Assembly: GCA_965221295.1 (NCBI GenBank)
Contig: OZ244879.1
Coordinates: 1 to 64,000 of the forward strand
Length of the DNA: 64,000 nt
DNA from: Bin87 sp965221295
Lineage (GTDB): Bacteria > Chloroflexota > Dehalococcoidia > Lucifugimonadales > UBA3495
Reading direction: 5' to 3'
Each line of letters begins with the position of its first letter. Positions within the stretch are counted from its first letter, which is position 1. The notes under the pieces are model-generated. The model was not told the origin of the DNA. It saw only the letters and a program-made list of their open reading frames with translations, and searched no databases. The translations under genes and the position numbers were made by a program. Positions 1-8,888 of this stretch are shown here, one piece after another.

Positions 1-67
1 AAATCGCCCTACCGTGCGTGCCCGAACTGTAGGTGTTTACCAAGTAGGTTCTTTCCAGCGCAGCCAT
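1..67 (-). CDS. N-terminal fragment of an unidentified protein, running off the window
   Basis: A minus-strand ATG at 67-65 is preceded by a strong Shine-Dalgarno (AAGGAGG, centred near 77) at a spacing of about 6 bases. The reading frame stays open to the window edge, giving MAALERTYLVNTYSS followed by a few more residues. Only 22 codons are visible, so no family can be assigned. The gene is divergent from ispD, so the 68-452 stretch is probably a shared promoter region; I see no other gene in that interval. Confidence 0.5.
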   Translation of the reverse strand, partial: MAALERTYLVNTYSSGTHGRAI

Positions 68-452
68 TACTTTCCTCCTTGTTGCGACGCCTCTGGGTTG
101 TGGCGCCTCTGGGTAGTGTCGTCTGCCACGATTCGCTCCAGACGTTTTGAAATTGATCCGATGGGTTTCTCCAACATGACGCGCCGTATTCGGCAAGACC
201 TATCTTATCCTGCAAAATGCGAGGTTTGCGGTCAAGGCAAACTGCCAACGTCAAGCCAAAAGCGAGGTGCAGACGCCGCAGCAACCCACCGGGCGCTAGA
301 ATGTGCGAAGTCTAATCCATTATGGTTCTATTATCGCAAATTAGCGGCGCTCAATACTAGCGCGGATTTTTGGAAACGCTCCACCCCATACCCGTATGGC
401 GCTGCCGAGAGCCGAACCTCGGTGGCGCGACCATCGCCTAAGGTGTGTAAAC

Positions 453-1229
453 ATGTCGACCACCAGGAATGCGCGGCCAGAATCGCCGGGGGAGACTCTC
501 GGCGTAGTCGTGGTGGCCGCCGGCCGCAGCCAGCGCATGGGCGGAACCGACAAAACCTTCGCCGATGTCCACGGCGCTCCACTGGTGGCGCACACGCTGA
601 GCCGGATCTCCAGGTGCGACGCCGTGGCCGCAATCGCGCTGGTCGTGGCGGAGGATTCAGTGACGCGAGCGGAAGCCATGCTTGCGGAGCGCCGAATCGG
701 CAAGGTCGTGGCGGTTTGCGCCGGGGGCGAGCGCCGGCAGGATTCAGTGTATGCCGGCCTGCGCGCCCTGGGCCGGCGCCGTTGGGTGGCCGTACACGAC
801 GGCGCGCGGCCCTGCGTGACGGAAGAAATGATGGAACGAGGCCTGGAGGCGGCGCGACGCTGGTCGGCGGCAGTGGCCGCCGTGCCCGTCAAGGACACCA
901 TCAAGGTGGTGGGACCTGATGACCTGATCACCGACACGCCGGAACGCTCCACCCTCTGGGCGGCGCAGACACCCCAGGTGTTCGACTATGAACTCCTGAT
1001 GCAGGCGCACCGCGCCGCCACCGCGGACTACACCCCGGGCTACACCCCGGACTACACCGACGATGCGGCCATGGTCGAAGCCCTGGGGCGCCCGGTTCGG
1101 GTCTTCCTGGGCAGCTACGAAAACCTGAAGGTAACCACGCCTGAGGACCTGGCGTTCGTGAGCCAACTGCTGGCCAAACCCCACGGGCCAAGTGAACAAT
1201 TCCCGATAATCGGCTCTCCCATACGCTAG
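453..1229 (+). CDS. ispD: 2-C-methyl-D-erythritol 4-phosphate cytidylyltransferase
   Basis: This is the third enzyme of the MEP isoprenoid pathway, a cytosolic enzyme joining CTP and MEP to give CDP-ME. The N-terminus has the nucleotidyltransferase signature VVVAAGRSQRMGG, and later come VHDGARPCV, the substrate-binding KDTIK and a C-terminal YENLKVTTPEDL, all typical of IspD. The ATG at 453 is chosen over an upstream in-frame ATG at 396 because AGGTG lies 7 bases before it and the IspD domain starts shortly after. Length (258 residues) is slightly above usual because of a short YTPGYTPDYT repeat insertion. ispF lies 600 bases downstream on the same strand with one small gene between, a common pairing. 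Confidence 0.95.
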   Translation: MSTTRNARPESPGETLGVVVVAAGRSQRMGGTDKTFADVHGAPLVAHTLSRISRCDAVAAIALVVAEDSVTRAEAMLAERRIGKVVAVCAGGERRQDSVYAGLRALGRRRWVAVHDGARPCVTEEMMERGLEAARRWSAAVAAVPVKDTIKVVGPDDLITDTPERSTLWAAQTPQVFDYELLMQAHRAATADYTPGYTPDYTDDAAMVEALGRPVRVFLGSYENLKVTTPEDLAFVSQLLAKPHGPSEQFPIIGSPIR

Positions 1230-1354
1230 CGCGCCTACCATAACGGCGTTATCATTTGAGTATTGAGTGTGGAAAGCGGGCCGTTGCGGCCGGTAACGGA
1301 TCGCATAGATAGTATCGGCGCCACCGGACGCGCCTTGTGATGGGAGGATGCCAG

Positions 1355-1795
1355 ATGGCCGCCAACAGCATCAGCCGTGATCGGTATCGGGAATATGCGC
1401 AATACCTGCGTCTCAGCGCGGGCAGCCTGAACTTGTCAATCGCTCCCGGTCGCCTGCAACGCTTGCGTTCCCAGGTCAGCGTGGAACGGAACAAGTTCCT
1501 AATCTGGGAAGTCGTCTGGATCCTGATCGCCCTGGTAACCCTGGTCCCGGTGTTGATGGTGGTCGCCGCCGAGTTTGGTTTGCCCCTGCCCGCGTCGGTT
1601 GCCATCCGGGCCGAAGCCTTGCACTTCCAGTTCGTCAACTTGGAAAACGCCCTGGCGGTTTCGGCTGTTATTGCTTCGGCCGTGATGTTCCCGGTGGCGG
1701 CGTTCATTGCTATCATGCCCATTGCGGCCAACGCCGACGCTCTTACCGACCTGGAATACGCGCACCGGGCGCTGAAAGCGGTTGAAAAGCAATAG
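1355..1795 (+). CDS. Small membrane protein with two predicted transmembrane segments
   Basis: I do not recognise a family. The 146-residue product has a basic N-terminal half, then two hydrophobic segments (around FLIWEVVWILIALVTLVPVL and VSAVIASAVMFPVAAFIAIM) separated by about 35 residues, and a polar C-terminal helix. This suggests an integral inner-membrane protein with a short external loop. ATG at 1355 is preferred over the one at 1337 because GGGAGG precedes it by 7 bases. The gene sits between ispD and ispF, all on the plus strand, and may be co-transcribed with ispF (gap 27 bases). Nothing in the sequence ties it to isoprenoid synthesis other than position. Confidence 0.75.
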   Translation: MAANSISRDRYREYAQYLRLSAGSLNLSIAPGRLQRLRSQVSVERNKFLIWEVVWILIALVTLVPVLMVVAAEFGLPLPASVAIRAEALHFQFVNLENALAVSAVIASAVMFPVAAFIAIMPIAANADALTDLEYAHRALKAVEKQ

Positions 1796-1822
1796 ACGAT
1801 CACCGGCGGTGGCGTAAGCGCC

Positions 1823-2302
1823 GTGGATTACCGCGTCGGAACCGGAACGGACGCCCACGCCCTGGCTGCTGACCGTCGGCTCATCCTGGGCGGCGTTGAC
1901 ATCCCCCACCCGCTGGGTCTGGCCGGCCACAGCGATGGCGACGCGTTGAGCCACGCCGTCATCGACGCGCTGCTGGGGGCGGCCGGCGCCGGAGACATTG
2001 GTCAACATTTCCCGCCCGGCGACGCTTCTCTGGCCGGCATCAGCAGCCTGATCCTCCTGCAGCGCACCGCTTCGGTCATCGCAGCCGACGGTTGGTGCAT
2101 CGTCAACGTTGATGCTACAATGCTGGCCCAGCGGCCTCGGCTGTCGCCACACCTGGCGGAAATGCGAAACAACATCGCCCACGCCCTGTCCGTCGAACCG
2201 CCGCAGATCAGCGTAAAAGCCACCACCACCGACCACCTGGGCTTCACAGGGCGGGAAGAAGGCATCGCCGCCACCGCGGTGGCCCTGCTCCGCCGCCCCT
2301 GA
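1823..2302 (+). CDS. ispF: 2-C-methyl-D-erythritol 2,4-cyclodiphosphate synthase
   Basis: IspF cyclises CDP-ME 2-phosphate to MEcPP and is a trimeric zinc enzyme. The family marks are present in order: GTGTDAHAL with the metal-binding Asp and His, GHSDGDALSHAVIDALLGAA, GDIGQHFP, and the C-terminal KATTTDHLGFTGREEGIAA. The 159-residue length is normal. Translation starts at a GTG, since the MDYRVG start is the expected IspF N-terminus and no ATG is available. It follows the small membrane protein closely and precedes cysS by about 120 bases. Together with ispD this places two of the MEP steps in one cluster. Confidence 0.96.
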   Translation: MDYRVGTGTDAHALAADRRLILGGVDIPHPLGLAGHSDGDALSHAVIDALLGAAGAGDIGQHFPPGDASLAGISSLILLQRTASVIAADGWCIVNVDATMLAQRPRLSPHLAEMRNNIAHALSVEPPQISVKATTTDHLGFTGREEGIAATAVALLRRP

Positions 2303-2422
2303 AACCGCCCAACACGCCCAATACTCCACCCCTTCAACATCCATCCCTGCCTAGCGCCTCCCGTTCCCAGCCTGCACCGGCGGGCCAATCCGGCGCGGGA
2401 ATCCTGCCACCCAGCGGCCATC

Positions 2423-3796
2423 ATGAAACTCTACAATACCCTCAGCGGACGGGTCGAGGAATTCGTTCCGTCGGATGCCAACGAAGTCAAGATGTACGTT
2501 TGCGGCGTAACACCGTACTCCGCAACCCACGTTGGTCATGCCCTGAGCTACGTCGTTTTCGACACCCTGCGCCGTTACTTGGAGTACCAAGGCTACCATG
2601 TGCGGCATGTTCAGAACTTCACCGATGTTGACGACAAGATCATCCAACGGGCCCAGGAGAGCGGCATATCGGCGGATGATTTGGTGGAGGAGTTCATCGG
2701 CGACTACTTCCACACCATGGACGCCCTCAACATCCAACGCGCCGCCGAATATCCCCGGGCGACCCGGGAAATCCCGCGCATCATCGACGCCATTGCCGGC
2801 CTCATCGACCGGGGCCATGCCTACCCCGCGGCTGGCGACGTCTATTTCCGCGTAACCAGCAAGGACGACTACGGCAAACTCAGCCATCGCACGCTGGACA
2901 GCATGATCGCCGGCGCCCGCATCCAGGTGGACGAAAACAAAGAACACCCCATGGACTTCGTATTGTGGAAGGGCGCCAAACCAGGCGAACCATCTTGGGC
3001 AAGCCCTTGGGGTCCCGGCCGACCCGGCTGGCACATCGAATGCACCGCCATGTCGCTGGAGTACCTGGGCGAGCAGTTGGACATCCACGGCGGCGGGCAA
3101 GACCTGGTCTTCCCGCATCATGAAAACGAAATCGCCCAGAGCGAATGCTACACCGGGGCCAAGCCCTTCGCCCGCTACTGGATGCACAACGGCCTGCTGC
3201 AGCTGGGCTCCGACAAGATGAGCAAATCGCTGGGCAACCTGGTGTCGGTGGTGGAAGCGCTGGAACGCTACAGCCCCGACGCCATGCGACTCTATTTCCT
3301 CAGCAGCCATTACCGCAGCCCGCTGGCCTACAGCGATGAGGGCGCCGCCGCCATCGAGCGCAGCCTGGATCGCATCCGCCACGCCCTGACGCCGAGCGAC
3401 GGTTCCGGCCCGCAGGTTGACGCCTCTTCCCACGCCCACCGGTTCACCACCGCGATGGATGACGACCTCAACACCCCCCAGGCTGTGGCCTCCCTGTTCG
3501 ATCTGGCGCGGGACATCAACCGGGGCCGCGACGCCGGACAACGGATCGACGAAGGCCAAGCGACCCTGCGCGAACTGGGCGCCGTGCTGGGACTCACCTT
3601 CGCCGACCGGGCCAGCAGCGCCACGGAACTGGCCGCCGCGCCTTTCATCGATCTGCTGGTGTCGGTTCGCTCCGAACTCCGCGCCGCCCGCCAGTTCGCG
3701 CTGGCCGACGGCATCCGGGACGGGTTGGCCGCTGAAGGCGTGACATTGGAGGATGGGCCGCAGGGCACCCAGTGGCAGTACCAAAGCCCGGAGTAG
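2423..3796 (+). CDS. cysS: Cysteinyl-tRNA synthetase
   Basis: This class I aminoacyl-tRNA synthetase charges tRNA-Cys. It has the CysRS N-terminus MYVCGVTPYSATHVGHALSY, which combines a zinc-ligand Cys with the HIGH-type motif, plus the WHIECTAMS zinc site, FPHHENEIAQSE and the class I loop DKMSKSLGN. The length (457 residues) is typical. The ATG at 2423 begins MKLYNTLSGR, the standard start. The ispF-cysS order is a familiar bacterial arrangement. I saw no T-box-like leader in the short upstream gap. Confidence 0.97.
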   Translation: MKLYNTLSGRVEEFVPSDANEVKMYVCGVTPYSATHVGHALSYVVFDTLRRYLEYQGYHVRHVQNFTDVDDKIIQRAQESGISADDLVEEFIGDYFHTMDALNIQRAAEYPRATREIPRIIDAIAGLIDRGHAYPAAGDVYFRVTSKDDYGKLSHRTLDSMIAGARIQVDENKEHPMDFVLWKGAKPGEPSWASPWGPGRPGWHIECTAMSLEYLGEQLDIHGGGQDLVFPHHENEIAQSECYTGAKPFARYWMHNGLLQLGSDKMSKSLGNLVSVVEALERYSPDAMRLYFLSSHYRSPLAYSDEGAAAIERSLDRIRHALTPSDGSGPQVDASSHAHRFTTAMDDDLNTPQAVASLFDLARDINRGRDAGQRIDEGQATLRELGAVLGLTFADRASSATELAAAPFIDLLVSVRSELRAARQFALADGIRDGLAAEGVTLEDGPQGTQWQYQSPE

Positions 3797-3876
3797 CGGC
3801 CGCAAGCAGAACCCGGTTCTTTGAACGCTGAACCCAATTCCTCGAACACAGATTCACTGGGCAAGCTCCCCATACC

Positions 3877-5319
3877 GTGTCCGCGCTCTCGCATTCGCCC
3901 CATGTGATCGACTGGCGACAGGTCGCCGGCCAGTTGCAGGACATCGTTGGCGCGGAGCACGCCCTGACGGATCCCGCGTCCATAGATCGCTATTCGGCCG
4001 ACGCGCTCACGCCCTACCGCGCCTACTACGCCGACGCCGCCTTCGACCGCCTGGCGGATATTATCGTGCGGCCCGCCGATACCGAGCAGGTGGCGCAGGT
4101 GGTGGCGCTGGCCCAGCAACGGGGCATACCCGTGGTTCCCTACGGGGGCGGAACCGGTGTCATGGGAGGCGCCCTCCCCGTCCACGGCGGCGTCATCCTG
4201 GACGTTGGTCGGCTCAACCGCCTGCTGCGCGTTGACGCGTCGTCGCTCACCGTAGAAGTCCAGGCCGGCATGGTGTTGCAAGACCTGTACGATGCGCTGC
4301 GGCCCCACGGCTTGATGCCCGGCCACGACCCGTACAGCGTTCCCATCGCCACCGTGGCCGGAACCATTTCCACCAACGGAGTCGGTTACCGAGCCTCCGC
4401 TTTTGGCCCCATGGGCGACCAGGTGGTGGCGCTGGAGGTGGTGCTGCCCGATGGTCGCGTGATTGAAACTCGGGCCGTGCCCAAGCAGTCCAGCGGGCCC
4501 AACCTCAACCACCTGTTCATCGGGGCGGAAGGCGTGTTTGGCGTGATCACTCGGGCCACCGTCAGGGTATTTCGCCAGCCGGAGGACACCGCCTACGCCA
4601 CCATGGAGTTCGCGGACTTCGCCGATGGATTCGCCGCCGTCGCAGAGATGGCAGCGCTGGGCATCCGGCCCGCCCTGCTGGACCTGACCGAAGATCATGA
4701 GGGCATCCTGCTGCACCTGCTTTTCGAGGGTTACCGGGAGGGCGTCGCCGCCGCCCTGGAAAGGACCAAATCCGTTTGCGCCGCTGCTGGCGGATGGGAC
4801 ATTGGGCCACAACCAACGTTGGACTACTGGCGGGGGCGCCACGACTCGGCCCTGAACTATCGCGAGACCGCCCTGGGCCGGCCACGCGCCGAACGCTGGC
4901 GGAGGCAATGGGGCCGCACCTTCGACTATCTCCACATGAGCCTGCCCACCGACCGGGTCCTTGAATACCGGCGTCGGGCCGACGAGATGCTGGCGGCGCG
5001 CAAGATTCACGTGGTGGAGTACTGCCTCTGGAGCCGCCCCGAGTTCTTCTCCATGCTGGTGGTTCCAGACGGCGACCGCCGCGTGGAAGGACGCGACGGC
5101 TACGATGCCGATGTGCGCGCCAACCTGGCGGCCGGCGTGGATGAGGCCCTCACCCTGGCCCAGGACATGGGAGGCGTCATGGAATACTGCCACGGCGTGG
5201 GGATCAAGCTCCACCACCTGCTGGCTCGCGAACTTGGCGTCAGCCGCGACGCCATGCGCGACATCAAGCGCGCGCTGGACCCCGCCGGCATAATGAATCC
5301 TGGCAAACTGGCGCTGTAG
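3877..5319 (+). CDS. FAD-linked oxidase of the GlcD / alkyl-DHAP synthase type
   Basis: The 480-residue protein has an N-terminal PCMH-type FAD-binding domain (VVPYGGGTGVMGGALP, then GTISTNGVGYRASAFGPMGD and SSGPNLNHLFIGAEGVFGVI) and a C-terminal FAD-oxidase domain ending in DPAGIMNPGKLAL. This architecture is shared by glycolate and D-lactate dehydrogenases and by alkyldihydroxyacetone-phosphate synthase; the SSGPNL segment and FDYLHMSLP are somewhat more like the latter. I cannot choose the substrate. A GTG at 3877 is the likely start. It is a stand-alone gene, without the GlcE or GlcF subunits next to it. Confidence 0.85.
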   Translation: MSALSHSPHVIDWRQVAGQLQDIVGAEHALTDPASIDRYSADALTPYRAYYADAAFDRLADIIVRPADTEQVAQVVALAQQRGIPVVPYGGGTGVMGGALPVHGGVILDVGRLNRLLRVDASSLTVEVQAGMVLQDLYDALRPHGLMPGHDPYSVPIATVAGTISTNGVGYRASAFGPMGDQVVALEVVLPDGRVIETRAVPKQSSGPNLNHLFIGAEGVFGVITRATVRVFRQPEDTAYATMEFADFADGFAAVAEMAALGIRPALLDLTEDHEGILLHLLFEGYREGVAAALERTKSVCAAAGGWDIGPQPTLDYWRGRHDSALNYRETALGRPRAERWRRQWGRTFDYLHMSLPTDRVLEYRRRADEMLAARKIHVVEYCLWSRPEFFSMLVVPDGDRRVEGRDGYDADVRANLAAGVDEALTLAQDMGGVMEYCHGVGIKLHHLLARELGVSRDAMRDIKRALDPAGIMNPGKLAL

Positions 5320-5843
5320 ATTGCGAACATTCAGGGGTCGCCGAGTTGGGGGCGGATCGCAACCACCTAGTTTGCAGGACGGAGCGGCCGCCAGCCATGG
5401 CCATCGGTCAATAGCAATCCCTCATGATTGCATGATTTTGCGATAGCGATTGACGCAGTCCGTAGCCAACGAAAGCAACCGGATAACCATGCCCTGGGGT
5501 TCCCAGGCCGGCTTCAATGCTTTCGCCGCGGCGTTCGCTCCTCTTTATCCCGCCGCCGGCCCTGGGGTGTTCCACTCCCCGCCTACGCCGCCAGCCGACC
5601 GACTCACGACGGGGCATGTCTTCCGGCAGACCGCTTGGGCCATCGGAAGCGTCGCTGCGCCGCAGCGCTGCTTTCCGTTTGGGACACCGTGGCCGGGTTG
5701 CTGGCAACTGAGCGGGAGCGCTGGCAGCATCAAGTCAGCGACGCCTGCGAATTCTCGCGCTATTGGCTCGCGTGGCGGTCGCCGCCGTCGCTGAATGATA
5801 AATTACATCGGCTTTTGGGATATACAAAAGCCGTTTATATCCA
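5320..5843. other. Non-coding stretch with no supported gene
   Basis: About 520 bases separate the FAD oxidase from the promoter of the next small gene. Open frames exist on both strands but have low-complexity Arg/Pro-rich translations with no start context or family resemblance. The last 60 bases become AT-rich, consistent with an upstream promoter region. Confidence 0.5.
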
Positions 5844-5873
5844 TTGACATGATGTCGACCGCTGGTATATCAT
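5844..5873 (+). promoter_or_regulatory. Sigma-70-type promoter of the 5921 gene
   Basis: TTGACA at 5844-5849 is followed 18 bases later by TATCAT at 5868-5873 (or TATATC at 16 bases). This near-consensus pair lies in a locally AT-rich stretch. It predicts a transcript start near 5880, about 40 bases before the ATG. Confidence 0.65.
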
Positions 5874-5920
5874 GTTTAGCAATGAACAACAGCTATCAAT
5901 ATCATCAAGGAGGCCAAGCC

Positions 5921-6211
5921 ATGGTAACCACCGTCGACCACGCAACCGAATCCACCGTCGCCACCGCCGCTCCGGCCGCCGAGTCCGCCGCCGTAGTGGA
6001 CATCTCTGCAATACCGGAGACCCCGGCGGAGCTGCTCAGGCAATGGGAAGCTCCCGCCGATGTTGCCGCTCCCCGGCGTCCGTTGCTCCACGTCATCGTG
6101 TCCACCGTCTTGGTCCGCATCTGGGACGCAATCGTCGGCCCGCCGATGACCGACCGGCAGCGGGTCAATCGTGAGCTGGCGGAACATCGGGGCCGCACCC
6201 ACACTCTCTAG
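5921..6211 (+). CDS. Small unidentified protein, 96 residues
   Basis: I do not recognise the family. The ATG at 5921 has a near-perfect AAGGAGG 7 bases upstream. Together with the consensus-like promoter at 5844 and the perfect terminator hairpin after the stop, this indicates a strongly expressed single-gene unit. The N-terminal third is Ala/Thr/Val-rich and looks disordered. It is followed by ETPAELLRQWEAP, a hydrophobic stretch around LHVIVSTVLVRIWDAIVG that could be one membrane helix or an amphipathic segment, and a charged tail. The long upstream extension of the same frame is ignored because it lacks a ribosome site. Confidence 0.75.
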   Translation: MVTTVDHATESTVATAAPAAESAAVVDISAIPETPAELLRQWEAPADVAAPRRPLLHVIVSTVLVRIWDAIVGPPMTDRQRVNRELAEHRGRTHTL

Positions 6212-6272
6212 AGTCCCATGTAGCCACCACCCGGCCGGCGCCCCTGCCGGCTGGGCTTGACTAGCGACAGTC

Positions 6273-6307
6273 AACGGGGTCTTCGCAAAGTTGCGAAGAC
6301 CCCGTTT
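6273..6307 (+). terminator. Strong intrinsic terminator after the small gene
   Basis: A perfect 16-bp inverted repeat (arms 6273-6288 and 6291-6306, AACGGGGTCTTCGCAA on the left) closes on a tiny loop and is followed by TTCGT. It lies 60 bases after the 5921-6211 gene. Being perfect, it could also act against transcription arriving from nadE on the other strand. Confidence 0.75.
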
Positions 6308-6439
6308 CGTGTCACCCGACTCGCGGATCATGCGCGGCCGGCCGCTGCGTCGGCCGTTGCGGAAAGACATCCTTCCAACAACGCGAGAGGCGCGGCGATC
6401 GCTACGTTTGGTCGAACGGCCGTGGGGACGCATAGCCGA

Positions 6440-6627
6440 ACGGCCGCGGGTTGTGATCGACGAGATTGCCACGGCCTTCGGCCTCTCAATGACAGTTGCT
6501 ATCATTGCGAGCAGCGATAGCGACGCGGCATTCCCGATGCCTGGGCCAACGGCCGTGGGAGCGCGGGAGCGAACGGCCGCGGGTTGTGATCGACGAGATT
6601 GCCACGGCCTTCGGCCTCGCAATGACA
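6440..6627. repeat. Palindromic MITE/REP-like repeat, one full copy and one half copy
   Basis: The full unit at 6500-6627 begins with a diverged TATCATTGCGAG and ends CTCGCAATGACA, so its ends are inverted repeats. A half copy ends at 6494 (TCAATGACAG). The inner sequence contains GGCCGCGGGTTGTGATCGAC twice. The same family appears at 8673-8796, 12343-12466 and as halves around 12262 and 12479. Confidence 0.75.
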
Positions 6628-6690
6628 GTTGGGGGGCTGCGCTGGCAACGACAGTGGGGGCTGCGCCCGCGACGGCGCCCTGGGCGGCTC

Positions 6691-8460
6691 CTACGCCGGA
6701 TTCGAGCGGTAGCGATTGACGATGGGCAACCGCCGGTCCTTGCCAAAGGCGCGGGGCGTGATCTTCACGCCGGGCGGAGCCTGGCGCCGCTTGTATTCGT
6801 TGCGGTCCACGTAGGTTATGACCTGGCTGACCCACTCGGGTTGGAGGCCCATGGCCACCATGTCGGTGTAGCTGTAATCGTCTTCAACGTAGGCTTTGAT
6901 GATGGGATCGAGTTGGTCGTAAGGCGGCAGGGTATCCTGGTCGGTTTGGTCGGGCCGCAGTTCGGCGCTGGGAGGTTTGTCCAGCACGGCTTGGGGAATC
7001 AGCGGGCGTCCGTTGGCGGAGCCGGCGTTGCGCCAGCGGCACAGTCGATACACCAGCGTCTTGGGCACGTCTTTGAGCACGGCGAACCCGCCGGCCATGT
7101 CGCCGTACAGCGTGGCGTAGCCCATGGCCATCTCGCTCTTGTTGCCGGTGGTGAGCACGAGCCAACCGAACTTGTTGGATATGGTCATGAGGATGTTGCC
7201 GCGAATGCGGGCCTGGACGTTCTCCTCGGCGGTGTTGGGTTCGGTATCGGCGAAATGCTCCGCCAGCATTTCGGTGAAGGCCGAGTGCGCCGGCTCGATG
7301 GGAATGCGCCACAGCCGAATGCCGAGGTTGTCGGCCAGTTCCTGGGAATCGCCGACGCTGCCCTCAGAGGAATAGCGGGAGGGCATGGTGACGCCGATCA
7401 CGTTGTCCGCGCCCAAGGCGTCCACGGCTACGGTGGCGGTCAAGGCGGAGTCGATCCCGCCGGACAGTCCGATGAGCGCGCGCCGGAACCCGGACTTGCG
7501 GACGTAATCCCGGGATCCCACCACCAGGGCTTGGTACACCTCTTCCACCTCGTCCAGCGGGCGGCACAGTGGAGTGTCGGCGGGTCTGGCGGCGATCGAC
7601 CCCCGGTGGTAGTCCGACACGCGCACCACGGCGGCCTGGCCAACCTCGCGCAGGATGTTGGGGTTCTCCTTGCGAAGCCGGGGGTCGCGCAGACGCTGAC
7701 GGAATACCGAATCCACGTCCAGGTCGGCCACGATCAACCGGTCCTCGAATGAAGGGCCCCGGGCGATGACCGAGCCGTCCGGGGCGCAGACGACGCTGGC
7801 GCCGTCGAATACGAGCTCATCCTGTCCGCCCACGGTGTTGAGATAGGCGACGAAAACGCCGTTATCGGCGGCTCGTGTGGCGATCATCCGCTCGCGCTGG
7901 GCGGCCTTGCCGGCGTGGAATGGCGAGGCGTTGATGTTCACGATGAGCTCGGCGCCGGCGTCCCGCTGGACGGCGATGGGACCCATGGGGTACCAGATGT
8001 CCTCGCAGATGTTGACGCCTACGGGGCAGCCGTTAATCACATATACTGGGCAGAGGTCGCCCCGACGGAAGTAGCGATCCTCGTCGAAGACGCCGTAGGT
8101 GGGCAGGTACATCTTGCGGTACCAGTCGACGATGCGCCCGTCGTTGATGATGGCGGCGGCGTTGGCGATGTCGTCGCCCGCGGCGTTGGTCGTGTTCGCC
8201 GGGCACCCCACGATAGCGGCGATGCCACGGGCGGCGGCGGCGATGCGCTCTACAGCGGCGGCGCTGTCGGACAGGAACGACGGTTTGAAGAGCAGGTCTT
8301 CAGGCGGATAGCCGGTTACGGCAAGCTCGGGGAAGGCCACCAGGTCGGCGTGGCGCGCCCGAGCCTCGTCGACGAGCTCAATGATTCGGGTGGTGTTGCC
8401 GGGGATGTCGCCGACGGTTGGGTTGAACTGACCGAGGGCCAGCCGGAGGGTGCGCTGCAT
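6691..8460 (-). CDS. nadE: Glutamine-dependent NAD(+) synthetase
   Basis: The enzyme makes NAD from deamido-NAD and ATP using ammonia released from glutamine. The N-terminal half is a nitrilase-type glutaminase domain with the Glu (AFPELAVTGYPPEDL), Lys (WYRKMYLPTYGVFDE) and Cys (VGVNICEDIWYP) positions visible. The C-terminal half is the synthetase, with the PP-loop GLSGGIDSALTATVAVDALG and LVLTTGNKSEMAMGYATLYG. The start is the ATG at 8460, giving MQRTLRLALGQFNPTVGD, which is the true nitrilase N-terminus; the open frame continues upstream into repeat DNA. At 589 residues it is the usual two-domain length. It stands alone between two repeat-containing gaps. Confidence 0.95.
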   Translation of the reverse strand: MQRTLRLALGQFNPTVGDIPGNTTRIIELVDEARARHADLVAFPELAVTGYPPEDLLFKPSFLSDSAAAVERIAAAARGIAAIVGCPANTTNAAGDDIANAAAIINDGRIVDWYRKMYLPTYGVFDEDRYFRRGDLCPVYVINGCPVGVNICEDIWYPMGPIAVQRDAGAELIVNINASPFHAGKAAQRERMIATRAADNGVFVAYLNTVGGQDELVFDGASVVCAPDGSVIARGPSFEDRLIVADLDVDSVFRQRLRDPRLRKENPNILREVGQAAVVRVSDYHRGSIAARPADTPLCRPLDEVEEVYQALVVGSRDYVRKSGFRRALIGLSGGIDSALTATVAVDALGADNVIGVTMPSRYSSEGSVGDSQELADNLGIRLWRIPIEPAHSAFTEMLAEHFADTEPNTAEENVQARIRGNILMTISNKFGWLVLTTGNKSEMAMGYATLYGDMAGGFAVLKDVPKTLVYRLCRWRNAGSANGRPLIPQAVLDKPPSAELRPDQTDQDTLPPYDQLDPIIKAYVEDDYSYTDMVAMGLQPEWVSQVITYVDRNEYKRRQAPPGVKITPRAFGKDRRLPIVNRYRSNPA

Positions 8461-8672
8461 TGGCGTATTATAGCGCAGGCCGGCGGGTGCGCGAACGCGC
8501 GGGCCTGGTCGTTGGGATCCCAGTTGGCGTGGGGGTTGCGTGTCCGTTTGGTTCCGCATCGGCCGCGTCGACGGCGCGGGCGCAATCAGAGGCCCCGGTT
8601 TGTCATTGCAGTCACTTGTTCTACGGTCACCGCGAGCGCTGCCCACCCTGTCACCGCTAGCCCTTCCCCGCC

Positions 8673-8796
8673 TGTCATTGCGAGCGCAGCGCGGCAATCT
8701 CGGCGGTCGCAACGCGCGGCCGCCGCCTCCCCAGCCCCAGCGGCCGTTCGCCCAGGCATCGGGATTGCCGCGTCGCTATCGCTCCTCGCAATGACA
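8673..8796. repeat. Palindromic MITE/REP-like repeat, full copy
   Basis: This 124-bp unit starts TGTCATTGCGAGCGCAGCG and ends GCTCCTCGCAATGACA, so the two ends can pair into a long hairpin. It has exactly the same length as the copy at 12343-12466 and shares the inner segment CGGCCGTTCGCCCAGGC. It occupies most of the gap between nadE and the RND gene. There is no coding capacity in the rest of 8461-8888. Confidence 0.85.
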
Positions 8797-8888
8797 GTAG
8801 AGGGCGGCGCCTCGCAATGACGAATGGGAGAGGCGCTCCTCACGTTGACCGGTGAAGGAGGCGCTCCTCGCGACCGCAGCCAAGGACG

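Noticed and set aside
9..919. Long overlapping frames at the window start on both strands
   Set aside because: Arg/Gly-rich shadow translations of ispD and its upstream region; only the minus-strand start at 67 has a ribosome site.
2303..2422. A T-box or other riboswitch before cysS
   Set aside because: The gap is only 120 bases and no T-box sequence or specifier stem was seen.
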